64,000 nt of DNA from Clonostachys chloroleuca (lineage: Eukaryota; Ascomycota; Sordariomycetes; Hypocreales; Bionectriaceae), in NCBI GenBank assembly GCA_037952775.1, contig JBANAY010000001.1:5146001-5210000 (forward strand), in the 5' to 3' direction. Positions 1 to 12,695 of this stretch are shown piece by piece (within the stretch, counting starts at the first letter, position 1; each line of letters opens with the position of its first letter). The position numbers and the translations under genes were made by a program. Under the pieces are notes generated by a model. It was given only the letters and a program-made list of their open reading frames with translations, had not been told where the DNA came from and searched no databases.

Positions 1-1
1 C

Positions 2-184
2 GATACTTCTTTGCTCGCCAAGGACGGTGACGAGCTTGACGACGAGGGTGGAGGGACCGACGACTCTTCGCTCTCCGGGAACGAGCGCGAAGATAAGACT
101 CCGGACCTTGAATACGGTGCGAGGAGTGGTAGTTTGCGAGCACGGTTCACCAGGGCAGTGGAAGGGTATGAGTCATCGATGTGA
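2..184 (+). CDS. C-terminal end of an unidentified protein (partial)
   Basis: An open frame runs in from the left edge and stops with TGA at 182-184, giving about 60 residues. The segment is hydrophilic and acidic at first (K-D-G-D-E-L-D-D-E-G), then Arg-rich, and ends E-G-Y-E-S-S-M. G+C and codon use look like the coding regions elsewhere in the window and unlike the AT-rich DNA just downstream. It resembles a disordered tail. No family can be named, and an unspliced or spurious frame cannot be excluded. Confidence 0.4.
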   Translation, partial: DTSLLAKDGDELDDEGGGTDDSSLSGNEREDKTPDLEYGARSGSLRARFTRAVEGYESSM

Positions 185-538
185 GCCGCAGCACGAGCAT
201 GCATCAGCATATCTCAGTACCTCTCATGCAATTCGCCACCGTTTGATACTGGCAACAGCGCGTTACAGCGTATCGCGCGGGTGCGTCTGCGAGTGTGTAC
301 ACAGACCCTAGGACGCCTCACGTTACGCGCGATTGCTGACTTCACCGGATAGAGGGGTAAGTATCGTGGCAGGTTTAGTTGGGGCATCGTGCTGTTGCTA
401 ACTGTTGGCCGCTTAGAACGGACTTGGCACAGGGGCCCACCAAAGAAAGCACAGAAGCTGTAGTACTAAAAATGTCTGGTCACACCACGTGCCCTTGTGC
501 ATATTTCAAGTCCCAACAACTTCATCGGTCAATAACAA

Positions 539-600
539 TCTTGAAGAAAAAAGAAAAAAAAAAAAAAAAGAAAAAAAAGAAGAACAAAAGGACAAAAAAA
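539..600. repeat. Purine-rich A/G low-complexity tract
   Basis: Almost uninterrupted A with scattered G, including a run of 16 A. It marks the start of an AT-rich block (about 540-1030) in which I see no gene. It could be an old retroelement poly-A tail or simple slippage. Confidence 0.7.
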
Positions 601-1099
601 TCACATACAAACACAGCAAAATGTAATAGAGTTAACAGAATGAACTCTTGGAATTGCGTATTATGAGATATCGCCAGGCGCCGATCCCTCGAATTAAGGA
701 AAATCCGCAATATAACAAATTTTTTTAGCTTTATATTGAGAAAAATGGAAGTTAATCTAGGTACAGAAGGCCTACTTATTGACCATTTCAGTCCCTTACC
801 ACACCTAAAATTCGATATATCAAAATTATTATTATTTCCTGTAGCTAATGTGACCGTAACAAAATCCCTATTACCTTTCACATATGAGATGAAGTTCCTC
901 TTAGCCAACGGGCTCTGTATAGTAGTTATATGATTGTACGTAATTCCTAGCGCTGGTATATCTAGAGCAACCGCCAAAGTACCTTCTCAACTGGAACAAT
1001 CAAAGCCATTAAAAGCTAATTCGTGCAGTAATACTCTCTCTCTTAAGAAGAAGAATAAAGACAACCACCAGTCCATCAACTGACGCTCTACTGAGACTT

Positions 1100-4000
1100 G
1101 AGTGGCCGAAATCTCCCAGTTTGATGCATACTGTTGAGGTGGTTGATCAAATCAAGCCCTGAAGCCTATTGTGCTGTATCCGACAGGCAGAATAGGTAAA
1201 AATAGATAGATCTACCACCCACAAGCCTAAGACCCTCGATGCCCGGGGGTCGATTGTATATCCGTACAAACCCATCCAGGTAGTCCCTTAGCGGTCTACG
1301 AGGGAACATGGGCTAGTTCTTCTAGAGGGCCTGTTCCTCCTCAGACTTCGAGACTGATTGTGCTGCTGGGTTCACCGCTTAGTTAACGTTGTTGAACGGG
1401 AGGGCGGTCTGCTTAGGCGGACCCAGAAGTTGGCGGACATCTTCGGGGCTTAGGAGGCCACCTATGGCGGGCGTGGTGGGTGAGGTGGAAGATACCGAGA
1501 ATGGAGGGGTGATATAGGGGCTGGGCCCGGGGGCCGAGAGTACCACAGGGCCTGCTTAACCCCTATTTGTCGGCGTGGAAATGGGTAGCCCTGCGCCACT
1601 CATTGGAGATATTTGAGGACGAGCTTGGGTTTATCTTAATTGAACAGGCCGAAGCTGGATGTTAGGAGTCCGACGAGCACAGGGTTGAATCACCGGATAC
1701 GAATTGGATCTGGGGACAGCGGTTGTTAGGGATGGCGTCCAAGCTTGGGATTGAGGCTGGATCTGCGGCCGAGTCTGTGTCTGTATACTGGCTCCAGATG
1801 AGATATGAAGTCTTTGCAGAGGCTGGGGTGATCCCTGAGGAGGTGTTCCCTGAGGCTGAGGTAGTCCCTGGGGTTGAGGTAGTCCCTGAGGTTGAGCTAG
1901 TACTGGACAGAAAGACTGGACTAGACTGTGGGAGTGAATCTGGGACTGTGGTTCCGCTAATTTCTGAGTTTGAATGGGAGATTGTAGTGGTTTCTGAGGA
2001 CCAGGATAGATTTGTATCGGAAAACAGGGTTGTAGCTGAGGTTGAGGCTGGGTATGGTGCTGGGCTGATAAATCCAGCCAAGTTTGACTATGAGCTTGGA
2101 ATGGTATCCTAGATTGGGGATGAGATTGGTCTTGAAATTGAGAGTTTGAGTGAATATTATATTGTATCTGAGGGATGGTTAGTATATGAAGGTCAGGTCT
2201 TATTCTGGGCTGAGAAGCTGTAAGAGATAGGTGCTGTATCTCCAGCCGGGGCTGAGAATAAGATCCAGCCTGCAGCTGATATTATATCCGGGCCTGATGG
2301 AAATAGTGTCCAGCTTGCGGGGTGCAAAATGTCGGTGTTTCAAACCGTGCTTGAGACGGAACCTGGCCCTGGAGTTGATGCCTTCGATTGTTATTGGGCC
2401 CTGTTGGGGGATGGCTTGTTATCTCTTGGGGCATGGTTCTATAGATACGAAGCTTGCTGACCTGGTGGCTTTGCGTGTAGGAGATTTGGCTGCTGGTGGC
2501 GAGTGTGGGGAGTGAGCTCCTGACCGGTGAGGTTATTAAGTCTATAAACTGTGTCTGAGCTGTAGTTGCTGAGCTATTCTTAGGAGCTGTTATTACCTTT
2601 CCCGGTCGAATAGATAGCTAAGAACTATCAGAATGCTGCTGTGGCCCCTCTACATTTACTACTGTATGTCTGGGATACTGGCTCCTAACAGATAAGGTTT
2701 CAGGAACTGTATAGTACAGCTCTATTTCTTGCTGATGAGGGACTCCCCTTGCTGTGGATATATTTTAGCTCCCAGGGGTTTTGCCTGTAGTCGAGGAAGT
2801 AGGAATAGGCCGTCTTTCTGTATTGGTTGAAAGACGCCCTAGGCTAAGTTCATCAGACGCAGCTTGGTTCTCTAAAGGATTTCCAGGTCTATCGCTATTG
2901 ACGCCCATCGTATCTCTTGCTAATGCCCCCGGACTGCCGTAGGATATATCTTTCACCAGCTGCTCGCCCTTATCACTTGAATCAGATGAGATGGTCTGGA
3001 TTGAGACTGCTCTTATTATGATGATAGGTGGTGGGCTCTGGCTTTTTTTCCCGGTTAAGGGTATTACTGTTGGTCTATCTCCAGATTCCGTATGGCTCAA
3101 GTTTAATTTACAGGCGGTCGCCCCAGTTGGGACTGTAGTAGTGCTGTTTAGGGATGAGATTTGGATTGTTCTATAGTTAGAAAGTGCGGGTGTATGTTTG
3201 GACGTTGATTGTTAACTTGGAATATCCTATTCAGACAGTCCGGGGGAGCGATCTATGCTTACCTCAATTCCTTCTTGAGGCTCACTTAATTGATTCCTAT
3301 CTTGATGTATACTAGGCGAACTTATACTACTTGTTCCCGAAAAGCTATTATTTTGAATGTTTCCAGGATCTGAGGTTAGGGGGTTATTATCTTGATTCTC
3401 TCCTCGATCTGTTTGGCTATAGAGGTTATTATCTGGTCTTTCTTCGGTATTACCCCCTTGCTTGGATATGTTATTAGGTTCAGTATATTTGCTATTAGCT
3501 CTAGGACTTATGCAAATTTCGGTATTAGTCCTATCTCTGATATTTCCCGAGCTGCTAGGACGTCGGCTGCCTGGCTCTGTTATAATATTCGCTAAGATAG
3601 CTGATCTGTTTACATCAGCTTGCTGTATGAGGCGCAATAATAGCTGGTAATACTCCTGCTTAATGATAACAGGGTCTATTAGATCAAAATCTCCCAGGTT
3701 TGTTCCTTTTACCTATACTGGAGGATATATCTCTAGGGTATTGTGAGTTAAGTATAGACCAGGGTATACTCGAGATGATTCGAACGCTCCACTATCCTTA
3801 TATCCCTTTTTCCACCTGTATTTTCCTGTGGTCAGGTTATAGATACAGCAGTTAGGTATAAGCTGGACCAGATTCAGCGTCTTGAGGTTGCTATTGATTC
3901 CAATTTCAAGCATATTATTAAAAGGAAGGATAAGAACTAGGATATACTCTCCCCCCAGATAGACGAGGTATATATCGCTAGGTTGATGATATATATATAA

Positions 4001-6960
4001 TCTTTTGTTCCCTTTATTAGTATTATCATACTTTGATGTTTTAGACCCTCTGTTGTCGTAGATATTATCTTCTGTGTCCTGATTACTCCGAGATGTTTCG
4101 GCTTTGTTGCTCATCAAGGCTGCCTTTCGGCTTCCAAAAGCCTGTCCGCCCCTTTTGTCTTTGTTATTACTACCTGTAGTCCGATCTATCGATATTCGTG
4201 AGTTCTTCTGAACAGCTTCTTTTATAAAAGCGTTATTATTTTGCTCTGCACGGCTCGCCGTATAGTACTTGACTCGTATACCTATCTGATTGATAATATC
4301 CTTATAGGCTTTTGAGTATTTATTGTGCTGGAGACTGCCCAAGTGAAATACGGTATCTATAAGTAGATTACTACCTCCAAATTTAAGTCCGTATTCCTTG
4401 TATCGAATTATATACTATAGGCCCTTATTAGCAGGATACTGAATAATGGTCTCCTTATATCCAGTAATAGTATTATTATATACCTCTCTATAGCGGATAG
4501 TTCTCTCCTTGCTCTGGTTTTTGGTGGGTGGCTTCTTCCACTAGGAAGGCTTCTTTCGTGGTTGGAGATGGCTCGTATAAGAGAGCTTTCTTTTTCTCTA
4601 TCAGTATATTAGTATATGAATGGTCCTTCTTACGAACGATAGATATCTTACCCCTAGGATAAGAAATTCTTCGTCTACTGTCGTACTTAGGGTGGATTGA
4701 TCGTCAACCTCTTCGGAATTATTATCGGCTTTAGGCTCAAACTCGGAGTTTATATCGATAGCGCTCCTTTTGCTGCCCTTAGCCTCTATTAAAGAGTGAT
4801 GAGTAGTCTCTATATCAATTTCATTCATGCGGCTGCTAGGGAGAGTATCAGGGAGGACCTTATTCGACTCTGCTATTGCGTTGTGGCCGATTTGGCCCGG
4901 CGTTTTATTACAAGGTTCTTTATTATGAATCCCTCTGTTAATACCCTCAGCCGATGAACCTCTGTTAATTGCGATGTTATTAACTGTCTTAAACTCCCTT
5001 TGTATCTCTTGAGCTGTATATTGAATAACTTTATCGGGCTGCTGCTCCTTAAGCCCTGTGCCTCCCCTAACATTCTCTGCTCCGTGGAGTATTATCCTAT
5101 TCCAACTACTAGCAGGGAAAGAATGGAAAAGAGCTATCTGGAGCGGCCTCAGCAGCTCTATTTATCGTTTCTTACACGCTTCCTCCTCCTCTGCCTGGTT
5201 AGCCTCGTGCTCAGCCTGAAAACTCTATTGCTGCGACAGTAGAGACTGTAATTTCTCTTTAATGCTTTGTTTTTCCCCTGGACTTGAATTTTTATCGAAT
5301 AAGTCTATGATATTATAAATCGAGTAACTTATCTCCTTGTCCTTCTCTTGGTATTGCTCTTGTAGAGTTTTGAACCTGTTGAGGGTCTGCCTCTGAAACT
5401 CGTTTAAGTATACCTTTATTATGCTAAAGACTCGACGGATAGTGGGTTGCGGCGGGACTTATCTGCTACTACCCTCTTCCGCTGCTATGATTTGGGCTGA
5501 TAAATTCTAAGTATATTCGCTCAAATATCAAACGAGGCGGTTTTAGCTGGGTTAAGTTCGGGTACAGAAGCAGAGCGGAAGCTGAGTTGGCCAGGCCTTA
5601 TATCGTATAGGGGAACAAAGGGCTAATATTTTTTTTTCTTCTCCCGCTCGACAGAAAGCCGAAAGTATAGGAGGACAGAGCGGCGAGGGTATGGCCAGGT
5701 ATTTGAAAGTCTTCTATTGGTAATATTGGTTGTAGAGTGTTGGTTGTGAATATACAGTTGGTTCTTATGTCGAACTCTTTGGTACTAGGCGGGTGGAGTA
5801 TCATTATTATGCCTGTATGAATGGGCTGGTTCGCAGCACTGACATATCCCGTGAGTAATATAACTGATTTTGGGTGGGGATAGGGGAGCCGATCCCCTGT
5901 AAGCTATCTATTCCAGTATCTGGGAAGGGTATCCGCCGAGCTGGCCAGTCTTCTTAGTTATGTTTGGTGATCGGCGGTTCGCCGCTGCAGAATAGATAGG
6001 AACTAAAACTCTCACCTACTACTTAGTGTAGGGCCCTCAGTTGTATTCCATCCATAAATATACCCTCCTGTGTAAGCAGCTCTACTAACTCAAAATAGTA
6101 TTATGTAACAGAAGAAGCCTATATAGTCTCAGTATTTAGGCGATAGCCTAATAAGAATGCCATGATATTCTCGGATAAGATTGGTTAAGCAATAACTTAT
6201 GAGGTTAGCTGTATGTTATTTATTGTTGATTGTGGTCGGTGGCCACGGGGTGCCTTGCGCTTTTACTCTTACTACTGGCAATATTATGACTGGCGGCCAA
6301 GGCCCAAGTGCTGAGATTGTGGCTGAAGACTGGTGACTATAAGGATGAGGATGAGGGGGAAGGTAAGGACTACTATAGGCAGGTTGATTGAAACTAGTAT
6401 TAAGATTTCTACTTTTATAGGCACTTTGGTTTCTTTTCTTCTTCCTTGGTATGTCCCATAAGTATGCGACTATCTCTTATATACTGGCTCGGTAGTACGC
6501 TAATAATGTAGATGAAATTAGCTACTGAATAAAAGCACAGAGTGAAACGAAAAGAGAAGGAGAAGGAATGAGCATACTCTAAGAAACAACGGCCGACAGC
6601 GGGCGTCGTGATTGTTTTTAAGCCCTTGAATCTCCTCGAGTATTACGCGCATTTCTTTGCAGCTTCGTTCAACGGTGGCAGGCTTTCCCCCCTCATACTG
6701 CCAGCGGCGAATATTATGCCACATCTTATTGTAACGGCCAAGCTTCCTCTGTATATGGCAGTACACTGTACAAATTGTAGGTTGTTCTTCGGTCTCATAG
6801 ACCAGTATGAGGCCACAAGTCTGGCCTATGCGGTATTCCCTGTTGCACTGCTCACCGAAACAACCCTATCGCCAATAACCATATTCCCAACGGATTTGGT
6901 GATAGTAACACATACTTATATGTACAGGATGGGGATTGGGATAGTTAGCCTGCAGGCCTA
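1100..6960. mobile_element. AT-rich transposon graveyard, probably RIP-affected
   Basis: This interval is TA-rich and crowded with stops in all frames, and long ORFs are absent except for low-complexity ones. Several minus-strand fragments lie in element-like order: a gag-like piece (4873-5073), an integrase-like piece (3713-4342) and a polar Ser/Asn/Gln-rich linker (3227-3637). On the minus strand at about 6520-6960 another fragment reads through one internal stop, with a Cys/Trp/Arg-rich composition that I do not recognise. I did not find a convincing LTR pair. The TA-rich, C-poor sequence is what repeat-induced point mutation leaves behind, but no RIP index was calculated. The ORF at 1662-2112 is a degenerate Val/Glu/Pro (plus) or Ser/Thr (minus) repeat and is probably not a gene. 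Confidence 0.5.
3713..4342 (-). pseudogene. Ty1/copia-like integrase relic
   Basis: The N-terminal part of this open stretch (about residues 18-50) carries a G-I-R-V...A-x-x-E-Q-N pattern followed by an Arg and S-I-D. This resembles the end of the retroviral-type integrase core of fungal copia elements, where the conserved 'EQNG' region precedes an Arg/Ala-rich helix. The rest is Asn/Lys-rich and has no clear match. Stops flank it on both sides. The call rests on one short motif in AT-rich DNA, so it is tentative; a chance resemblance is possible. Confidence 0.35.
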
Positions 6961-8635
6961 GTAAACTCGGTATTAATACAGAAAAAAGAACAAAAACTAG
7001 GAAAACGAACATCAGGAAGGGATAAAAAGGCCCTTTTTATAGAGGTAAGCCAACAGTTTTGTTGGCTCTAAAGCATGTTCACGACCAACAACCTATTATC
7101 AGCCTGGTGTGTGTGGATTCTGTCAAAGTTGTGCCACATATTGCACCACTGGTGGAGGGGTAGAGAGCAAAGATTTCTGATCAGAGCCCCAAAAATGTAA
7201 ATAAGATGCCCTTGCATCCCTGGGGCCCCCCTGGGGCCCGGTTGCTTATAACCAGCTAATAATGAAGTTGAGTGAGTAGAGCTAAATATTCAATGAGCCT
7301 CCATTCCTGGGTTAAGTTCTTAGCCTCCTCGAAGAGCGTATTTTTTTGGCTTGTTGGTTTACCGAGCATATGATCTTATTCCTCCTATATCGCAGCAGAC
7401 AAGGTGGGGATTTGCGCCGATATGAAAGGTTAATGAGTTGATTCAGTATAGACTGCATCCCGCAAGGCTGACGGTGATCAGTTGCACATAACTACCGGAC
7501 TAATTTAAAGCTTGCCGGCGTCCGCTTCCAGCTGTGTAAGAAACACATGATCGCATCACGATTGATTTGAAGAATTATGAGAAAGATGAACCGGTTGTAC
7601 AGTGTTCCTTTCCTTGGTGTTGAAAGAGTGCGGCATGGATTAGACGAATCATTTCTGTTGAGATTTCTATACGTAGTTTATACTTGTCCGAAGAAGACGG
7701 TACGGACGTGGACCTAGACCTCTGAGCCCTACGACAAAGACGATGAGGGAGCAGCTTTGTCGGCAGATAATGACCGGTGGGTAGGTGGAAAGGGGAGAAA
7801 GGCTCCCAATGAGGAAGATTCTGTCTACTGCGTAACGTTACTTGCCTTGTTTTCCATGTATTCACATGTTCCCGCTGCCAGCCAGTGGCCTCGAATAGCA
7901 GGTTACGCGATATCATCACAGTTAGGAGCATGGTATTTCCCTTTTATACTACTGGCTGGCCAGCCGAAATAACATGTTGAGTGAGACCTCTTTCGTAAAT
8001 ACTTTATCTTCTAACAATTACTAAGTAATTTTGAAGTATCTAGATGAATTGCTTGTGGGCCAAGCACATATTATAGGTGCTAGGTGGCTATAGGGTACCT
8101 ACCTAATGGTCTTGTGGGATCATACTCGGACCGTTGGCACGATTGGACCGTGAGAACAGTTGGACGCTTGTCTGTCCCTGGCGCTGGGCTTTTTGCAGGG
8201 AGTGGGGAGGATCGGCCACCGCTGGGGTAATCACACTGTGTTTTTGACTAACAGCGGAGCCACCGCACTCACGCTGGTGGGTTTCTGCATGGAGCGCGCG
8301 CCAGCACAAAAGCGTGACCTGGGTTTTCGATGAGACTCCACTCGTGAGGCTGTCCAAGGGTGTTGTGGCGGCAACAGGTGGTGGCAGTGTCAGCATAGGT
8401 CGACTGCTGGACTGTCTGTAGCAGCCTTATGCGTGCGTCGAGTTTTCCCCTTATTTCCGTCAACGTCCAAGCGCGTCCCTTCCTTTCCTCTCAACAATGT
8501 TCCGAATCTCCCATCCCGCGACACCCATCTCGACCAACAATTACGCATCGAAGAAAGAAGCATTTGTAGTATACAACCAGGTGGATACTTCGCTTTGGTG
8601 GGCGGAGACGACTTTGACGCCAGAACCACACTGAA
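6961..8635. other. Intergenic, upstream of the NLR gene; no gene seen
   Basis: No ORF here has recognisable protein character. Both strands show only short overlapping ORFs. The last 500 bp are less AT-rich and presumably contain the promoter of the NLR-like gene that starts at 8636. Confidence 0.5.
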
Positions 8636-11600
8636 ATGAAGGCCTTTCCCCGTCAAAAAGGGCAGGTAACCCCAGACCACGACCCAAGAAGTGGGTCACC
8701 TGCTTCGCACGACCAGTATACAATCGCCTGGATCTGTGCGCTACCCATAGAGATGGCCGCAGCCCGCGCCATGCTAGACGACGTCCACCAAGACCTGCCC
8801 AGGCATACGAATGACACCAACACCTACACGCTCGGCAACATCGAGCGCCACAATGTCGTCGTTGCGTGTTTGCCGACGGCCCAGTACGGAACGAACAACG
8901 CGGCGAACGTGCTGACCCACCTCATACGAACCTTCCCATCGATCCGCCTTGGTTTGATGGTGGGAATCGGAGGTGGAGTGCCGAGCAGGGTCGATATGCG
9001 TTTGGGCGACGTCATTGTCGGGACGAAGGTGATGCAGTACGATCTAGGGAAGATTATCGGAGACGGACAGATTCAGCGCACTGCGATTCCGAAGAGCCCG
9101 CATCACCTACTCGGCACGGCCGTGTCGTCCCTACAAGCAAGGCATGAGCGCGACGGTAGCCGAATCCCGCTTATATTAGAGGGAAAGTTCGACGGATACT
9201 CTAAGTACGGCCGCCCAATCTCGGCAGACCGCCTCTTTTTCTCGACGTACGATCATACATCTACAGCACCTAGCTGCGATGAATGCGACCATTCGAAGCT
9301 GGTACCTCGAAGCAAGCGGAGCACGGATAACCCGATGATACATTACGGCACGATAGCCTCGGGCAACCAAGTCATGAGGAACGGCGCCCAGAGAGACAAC
9401 ATCGCTCAGCAACTGGATGCCATCTGTTTCGAGATGGAGGCTGCCGGTCTGATGGATATTCTCCCCTGCCTGCCTATCCGGGGGATTTGCGATTATTCTG
9501 ATTCTCACAAGAACAAGGAATGGCAGAGATATGCCGCAGCCACCGCGGCTGCGTATGCGAGGGAGTTGCTAGAGGTGCTCCCCGTCGCTGAAGTGCAAAC
9601 GATGGTCGCTCCGGCGCCGAATTCTCGTAAGTCAAGTCTAGTGTTTCCGGACCATGCTCTCGTCATTACGGATCACGCCTGGCGTGGTACAGATATCGAG
9701 CGCATCCTAGAAATAGACAGCAAGGATAAACCCCGTCCTATCTCCAATACAACCCACCACGTTGTCATGCGGCCTCAAAATGCTGACGTCAATGTCTTGT
9801 AGTACAGACTTCCTTCCAAGTCGCCTTTAGCCTACAAGGCATGCCCGTATCCGACAAGTTTATCGATAGACCAACCGACAGGGCTGCGCTCGAGCAGTGT
9901 CTTTTACCGCAGCAACCCCCTACCCAACGACAGAAGGTTTGCGTTTTGCATGGGCTCGGCGGCATCGGCAAGACGCAGCTGGCTATCGACTTCGCCCGTC
10001 GTTACAAGGCCACCTTTAGTGCGATCTTCTGGCTAGATGGCCGGTCGGAGGATCAATTGAGGCAAAGCTTCGCCAGATGCCTTACCAGAATCCCCGAATT
10101 CCGGACAGCTAACCCTAACCCTGATCCGAACCTCAACAGCAAGGAGGATCTTGATGTCGCCGTGATGAAAGTGATTGAGTGGCTCGCTAGACCGAGCAAT
10201 ACTCAATGGCTGCTGATTTTTGACAATGTCGATCAAGATCAGCAGCAAGGTGGCGCAACGGGGACATATGACATCCAGCAATATTTCCCTGGAGACCATA
10301 GTTCAGTCCTGATAACAACACGATTGTTACGCTTGCAGCAGCTAGGTAGGTCAAAACATTTGACCAATGTCGACCTAGATCAGAGCAGGGCCATTCTACA
10401 GACGTGGTATGGACAAGAGCTGCGTGAGCTATAACCCCCTTCACACTCCAGTCCTTATCATAGCGCTAATTTTGGTTCTAGATTGGCGCCCAGATTACGA
10501 CACCCTTCTAGAGTTGTTGCAAGGCCTACCACTGGCTTTGGCGCAAGCTGCGTCGTACTTACGCGAGACAGGCATGGATGTTGCAACCTACATCCAGATT
10601 TACAATCAACAATGGAAAAGGCTTATGGGATCTGATAATCCTCTGACGGACTACGACCAAGGAAGTATCGCCACTACATGGGCAGTATCTCTTGACGCAA
10701 TCGAACGTAAGAGTACGGATGCCATGCATCTATTACGGTTGTGGGCGTGCCTTGACAATAAGCAGTTCTGGCATGGCTTACTCGAAGTAGCCAAATCTAC
10801 AAAGTGGCCACCTTGGCTGTTCCGCATAGCAACCGATGTGACCTGTTTTGCAGATGCGATGGGGCTTCTGCTCCGTTATTCGATGATCCAGGCCCAAGCA
10901 GAACCCAGCGGAAGTTACGCCATGCACCCAGTAGTGCACCGATGGGTGCTGCATCTGGATAGCGGTGAGAAGAATAGGAACTTCGCGCGCCTAGCACTTA
11001 TATTGGTCGGCCGTTTAGTACCAGACAAACAAACGAAAGAGTATTGGATTCTGCAGCAGAGGATCCTTCCCCATGCAGAGCAATGTTCAAGGTGGATACA
11101 AGAGGACTTCTTACGATCAAATGAGACAGCTACTAGTGATAAGGCTGTGATAGACTCGGTTCACCGCCTTGGGATTCTCTACGGGGACCAAGATAAGTTT
11201 AGCGAAGCTGAGGCGATGTACGATCGAGCACTGGAAGGGTACGAGAAGGCACTTGGGCGTAACCATACATCGACCCTTGATACCGTCAACAACCTAGGGG
11301 TCGTCTATAGGGACCAAGGCAAGCTCAGCGAGGCAGAGACAATGTTTGACCGAGCACTGGAAGGCAGAGAGAAGGCACTTGGGCGTGACCATACGTCGAC
11401 CCTCGATACCGTCAACAACTTGGGGGTCGTCTACTGGAACCAAGGCAAGTTTAGCGAAGCTGAGGCGATGTACGATCGAGCACTGGAAGGTAAAGAGAAG
11501 GCACTTGGGCGTGACCATATATCGACCCTCGATACCGTCAATAACTTGGGGGTCGTCTACTGGAACCAAGGCAAGTTTAGCGAGGCTGAGGCGATGTTTA

Positions 11601-12619
11601 ATCGAGCACTAGAAGGCAAAGAGAAGGCACTTGGGCGTGACCATACGTCGACTCTCCAAACCGTCCACAACTTGGGGCTCATCTACTGGAACCAAGGCAA
11701 GTTTAGCGAGGCTGAGGCGATATTTAATCGAGCACTAGAAGGCAAAGAGAAGGCACTTGGGCGTGACCATACGTCGACTCTCCAAACCGTCTACAACCTA
11801 GGGGTCGTCTACAAGGATCAAGGCAAGTTTAGCGAAGCTGAGGCGATGTACAATCGAGCACTAGAAGGGTACGAGAAGGCACTTGGGCGTAACCATACAT
11901 CGACCCTCGATACCGTCAACAACCTAGGGGTCATCTATAGGGACCAAGGCAAGCTGAGCGAGGCTGAGGCGATATTTAATCGAGCGCTGGAAGGGTACGA
12001 GAAGGCACTTGGGCGTGACCATACATCGACCCTCGATACCGTCAACAACCTAGGGGTCGTCTATAGGGACCAAGGCAAGCTGAGCGAGGCTGAGGCGATA
12101 TTTAATCGAGCACTGGAAGGCAGGGAGAAGGCACTTGGGCGTGACCATACGTCGACTCTCCAAACCGTCAACAACTTGGGGCTTCTCTATAGGGACCAAG
12201 GCAAGCTTGGAGAGGCAGAGACAATGTTTGACCGAGCACTGGAAGGGTACGAGAAGGCACTTGGACGTAGCTATACGTTGACTCTTGATACCGTCCACAA
12301 CCTAGGGGTTCTTTACAAGGACCAAGGTAAGTTTGAAGAGGCTGAGACAATGTTCAACCGAGCACTGGATGGATTCCAGTCCGCCCTTGGGCAAAGCCAC
12401 CAAAAGACGCAGACTGTTACGCATGACTTGCAGCTTCTGCACTCCAGCCAAGGTGAGGGCCACCAAACTATAATTTTGTGTGCACGTCGCCTGATCGAAA
12501 CAGATATATACCCGAGCAGACCTGTAAGGACTGAATCAGCAAGTGGGACGATATTTCTCAAAAAGCTTGCGGACAAATTTCGCAATAACGTCCAGTTTCG
12601 CAAACACCGGAAACGGTAA
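8636..12619 (+). CDS. NLR-like STAND receptor: PNP_UDP-NB-ARC-TPR
   Basis: Three exons (8636-9626, 9803-10423, 10482-12619) give 1249 residues. Intron 1 has donor GTAAGT, a CTGAC branch site and acceptor TGTAG; intron 2 has donor GTGAGC and acceptor TTCTAG. Both keep phase exactly. Residues about 27-320 form a nucleoside-phosphorylase-like domain, with the typical openings I-A-W-I-C-A-L-P and G-I-G-G-G-V-P-S and the C-F-E-M-E-A-A-G segment. The NB-ARC domain follows, with a P-loop G-L-G-G-I-G-K-T at 381-388, a Walker B-like L-L-I-F-D at 467-471 and a winged-helix segment ending A-M-H-P-V-V. Residues 762-1181 are ten tandem TPR units. Proteins of this build are cytosolic STAND sensors linked to fungal nonself recognition and programmed cell death; here that role is inferred. 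It is intact, unlike most of its neighbours. Confidence 0.93.
11153..12412 (+). repeat. Ten tandem 126-bp units encoding 42-residue TPRs
   Basis: Ten in-frame 126-bp units. Units 2-9 are nearly identical in DNA and protein (consensus core D/Q-T-V-x-N-L-G-V-V-Y-x-x-Q-G-K, then S-E-A-E and R-A-L-E-G, ending A-L-G-R-D-H-T-S-T-L). Units 1 and 10 are more divergent. Variation concentrates at a few sites: Y/F/I and D/N next to the central Ala helix, and the Y/R/K in E-G-x-E-K. High identity with change limited to a few positions fits recent unequal exchange and diversifying surfaces, as known for fungal NLR repeats. Confidence 0.95.
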
Positions 12620-12695
12620 GAAAGTACAATTAGCATAGACATCTTCTCTAGGCAAGATCAAATTAAGCAATTTTTGGCAGGCACAGGTAGCGAAT

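Noticed and set aside
1662..2112. Two facing repetitive ORFs (Ser/Thr-rich on minus, Val/Glu/Pro-rich on plus), possible cell-wall or adhesin protein
   Set aside because: Imperfect short tandem DNA repeats give open frames on both strands; the flanks are AT-rich relics and there is no signal peptide or start context.
9841..10434. Separate NB-ARC gene starting at ATG 9841
   Set aside because: Introns at 9627-9802 and 10424-10481 join it in phase with the PNP exon before and the TPR exon after.
11294..12298. Minus-strand repetitive ORFs opposite the TPR array
   Set aside because: They simply mirror the 126-bp repeats of the NLR gene.
11153..12412. Regular repeats as a CRISPR-like array
   Set aside because: Units are contiguous, in frame and encode TPRs, with no spacers; the genome is eukaryotic.
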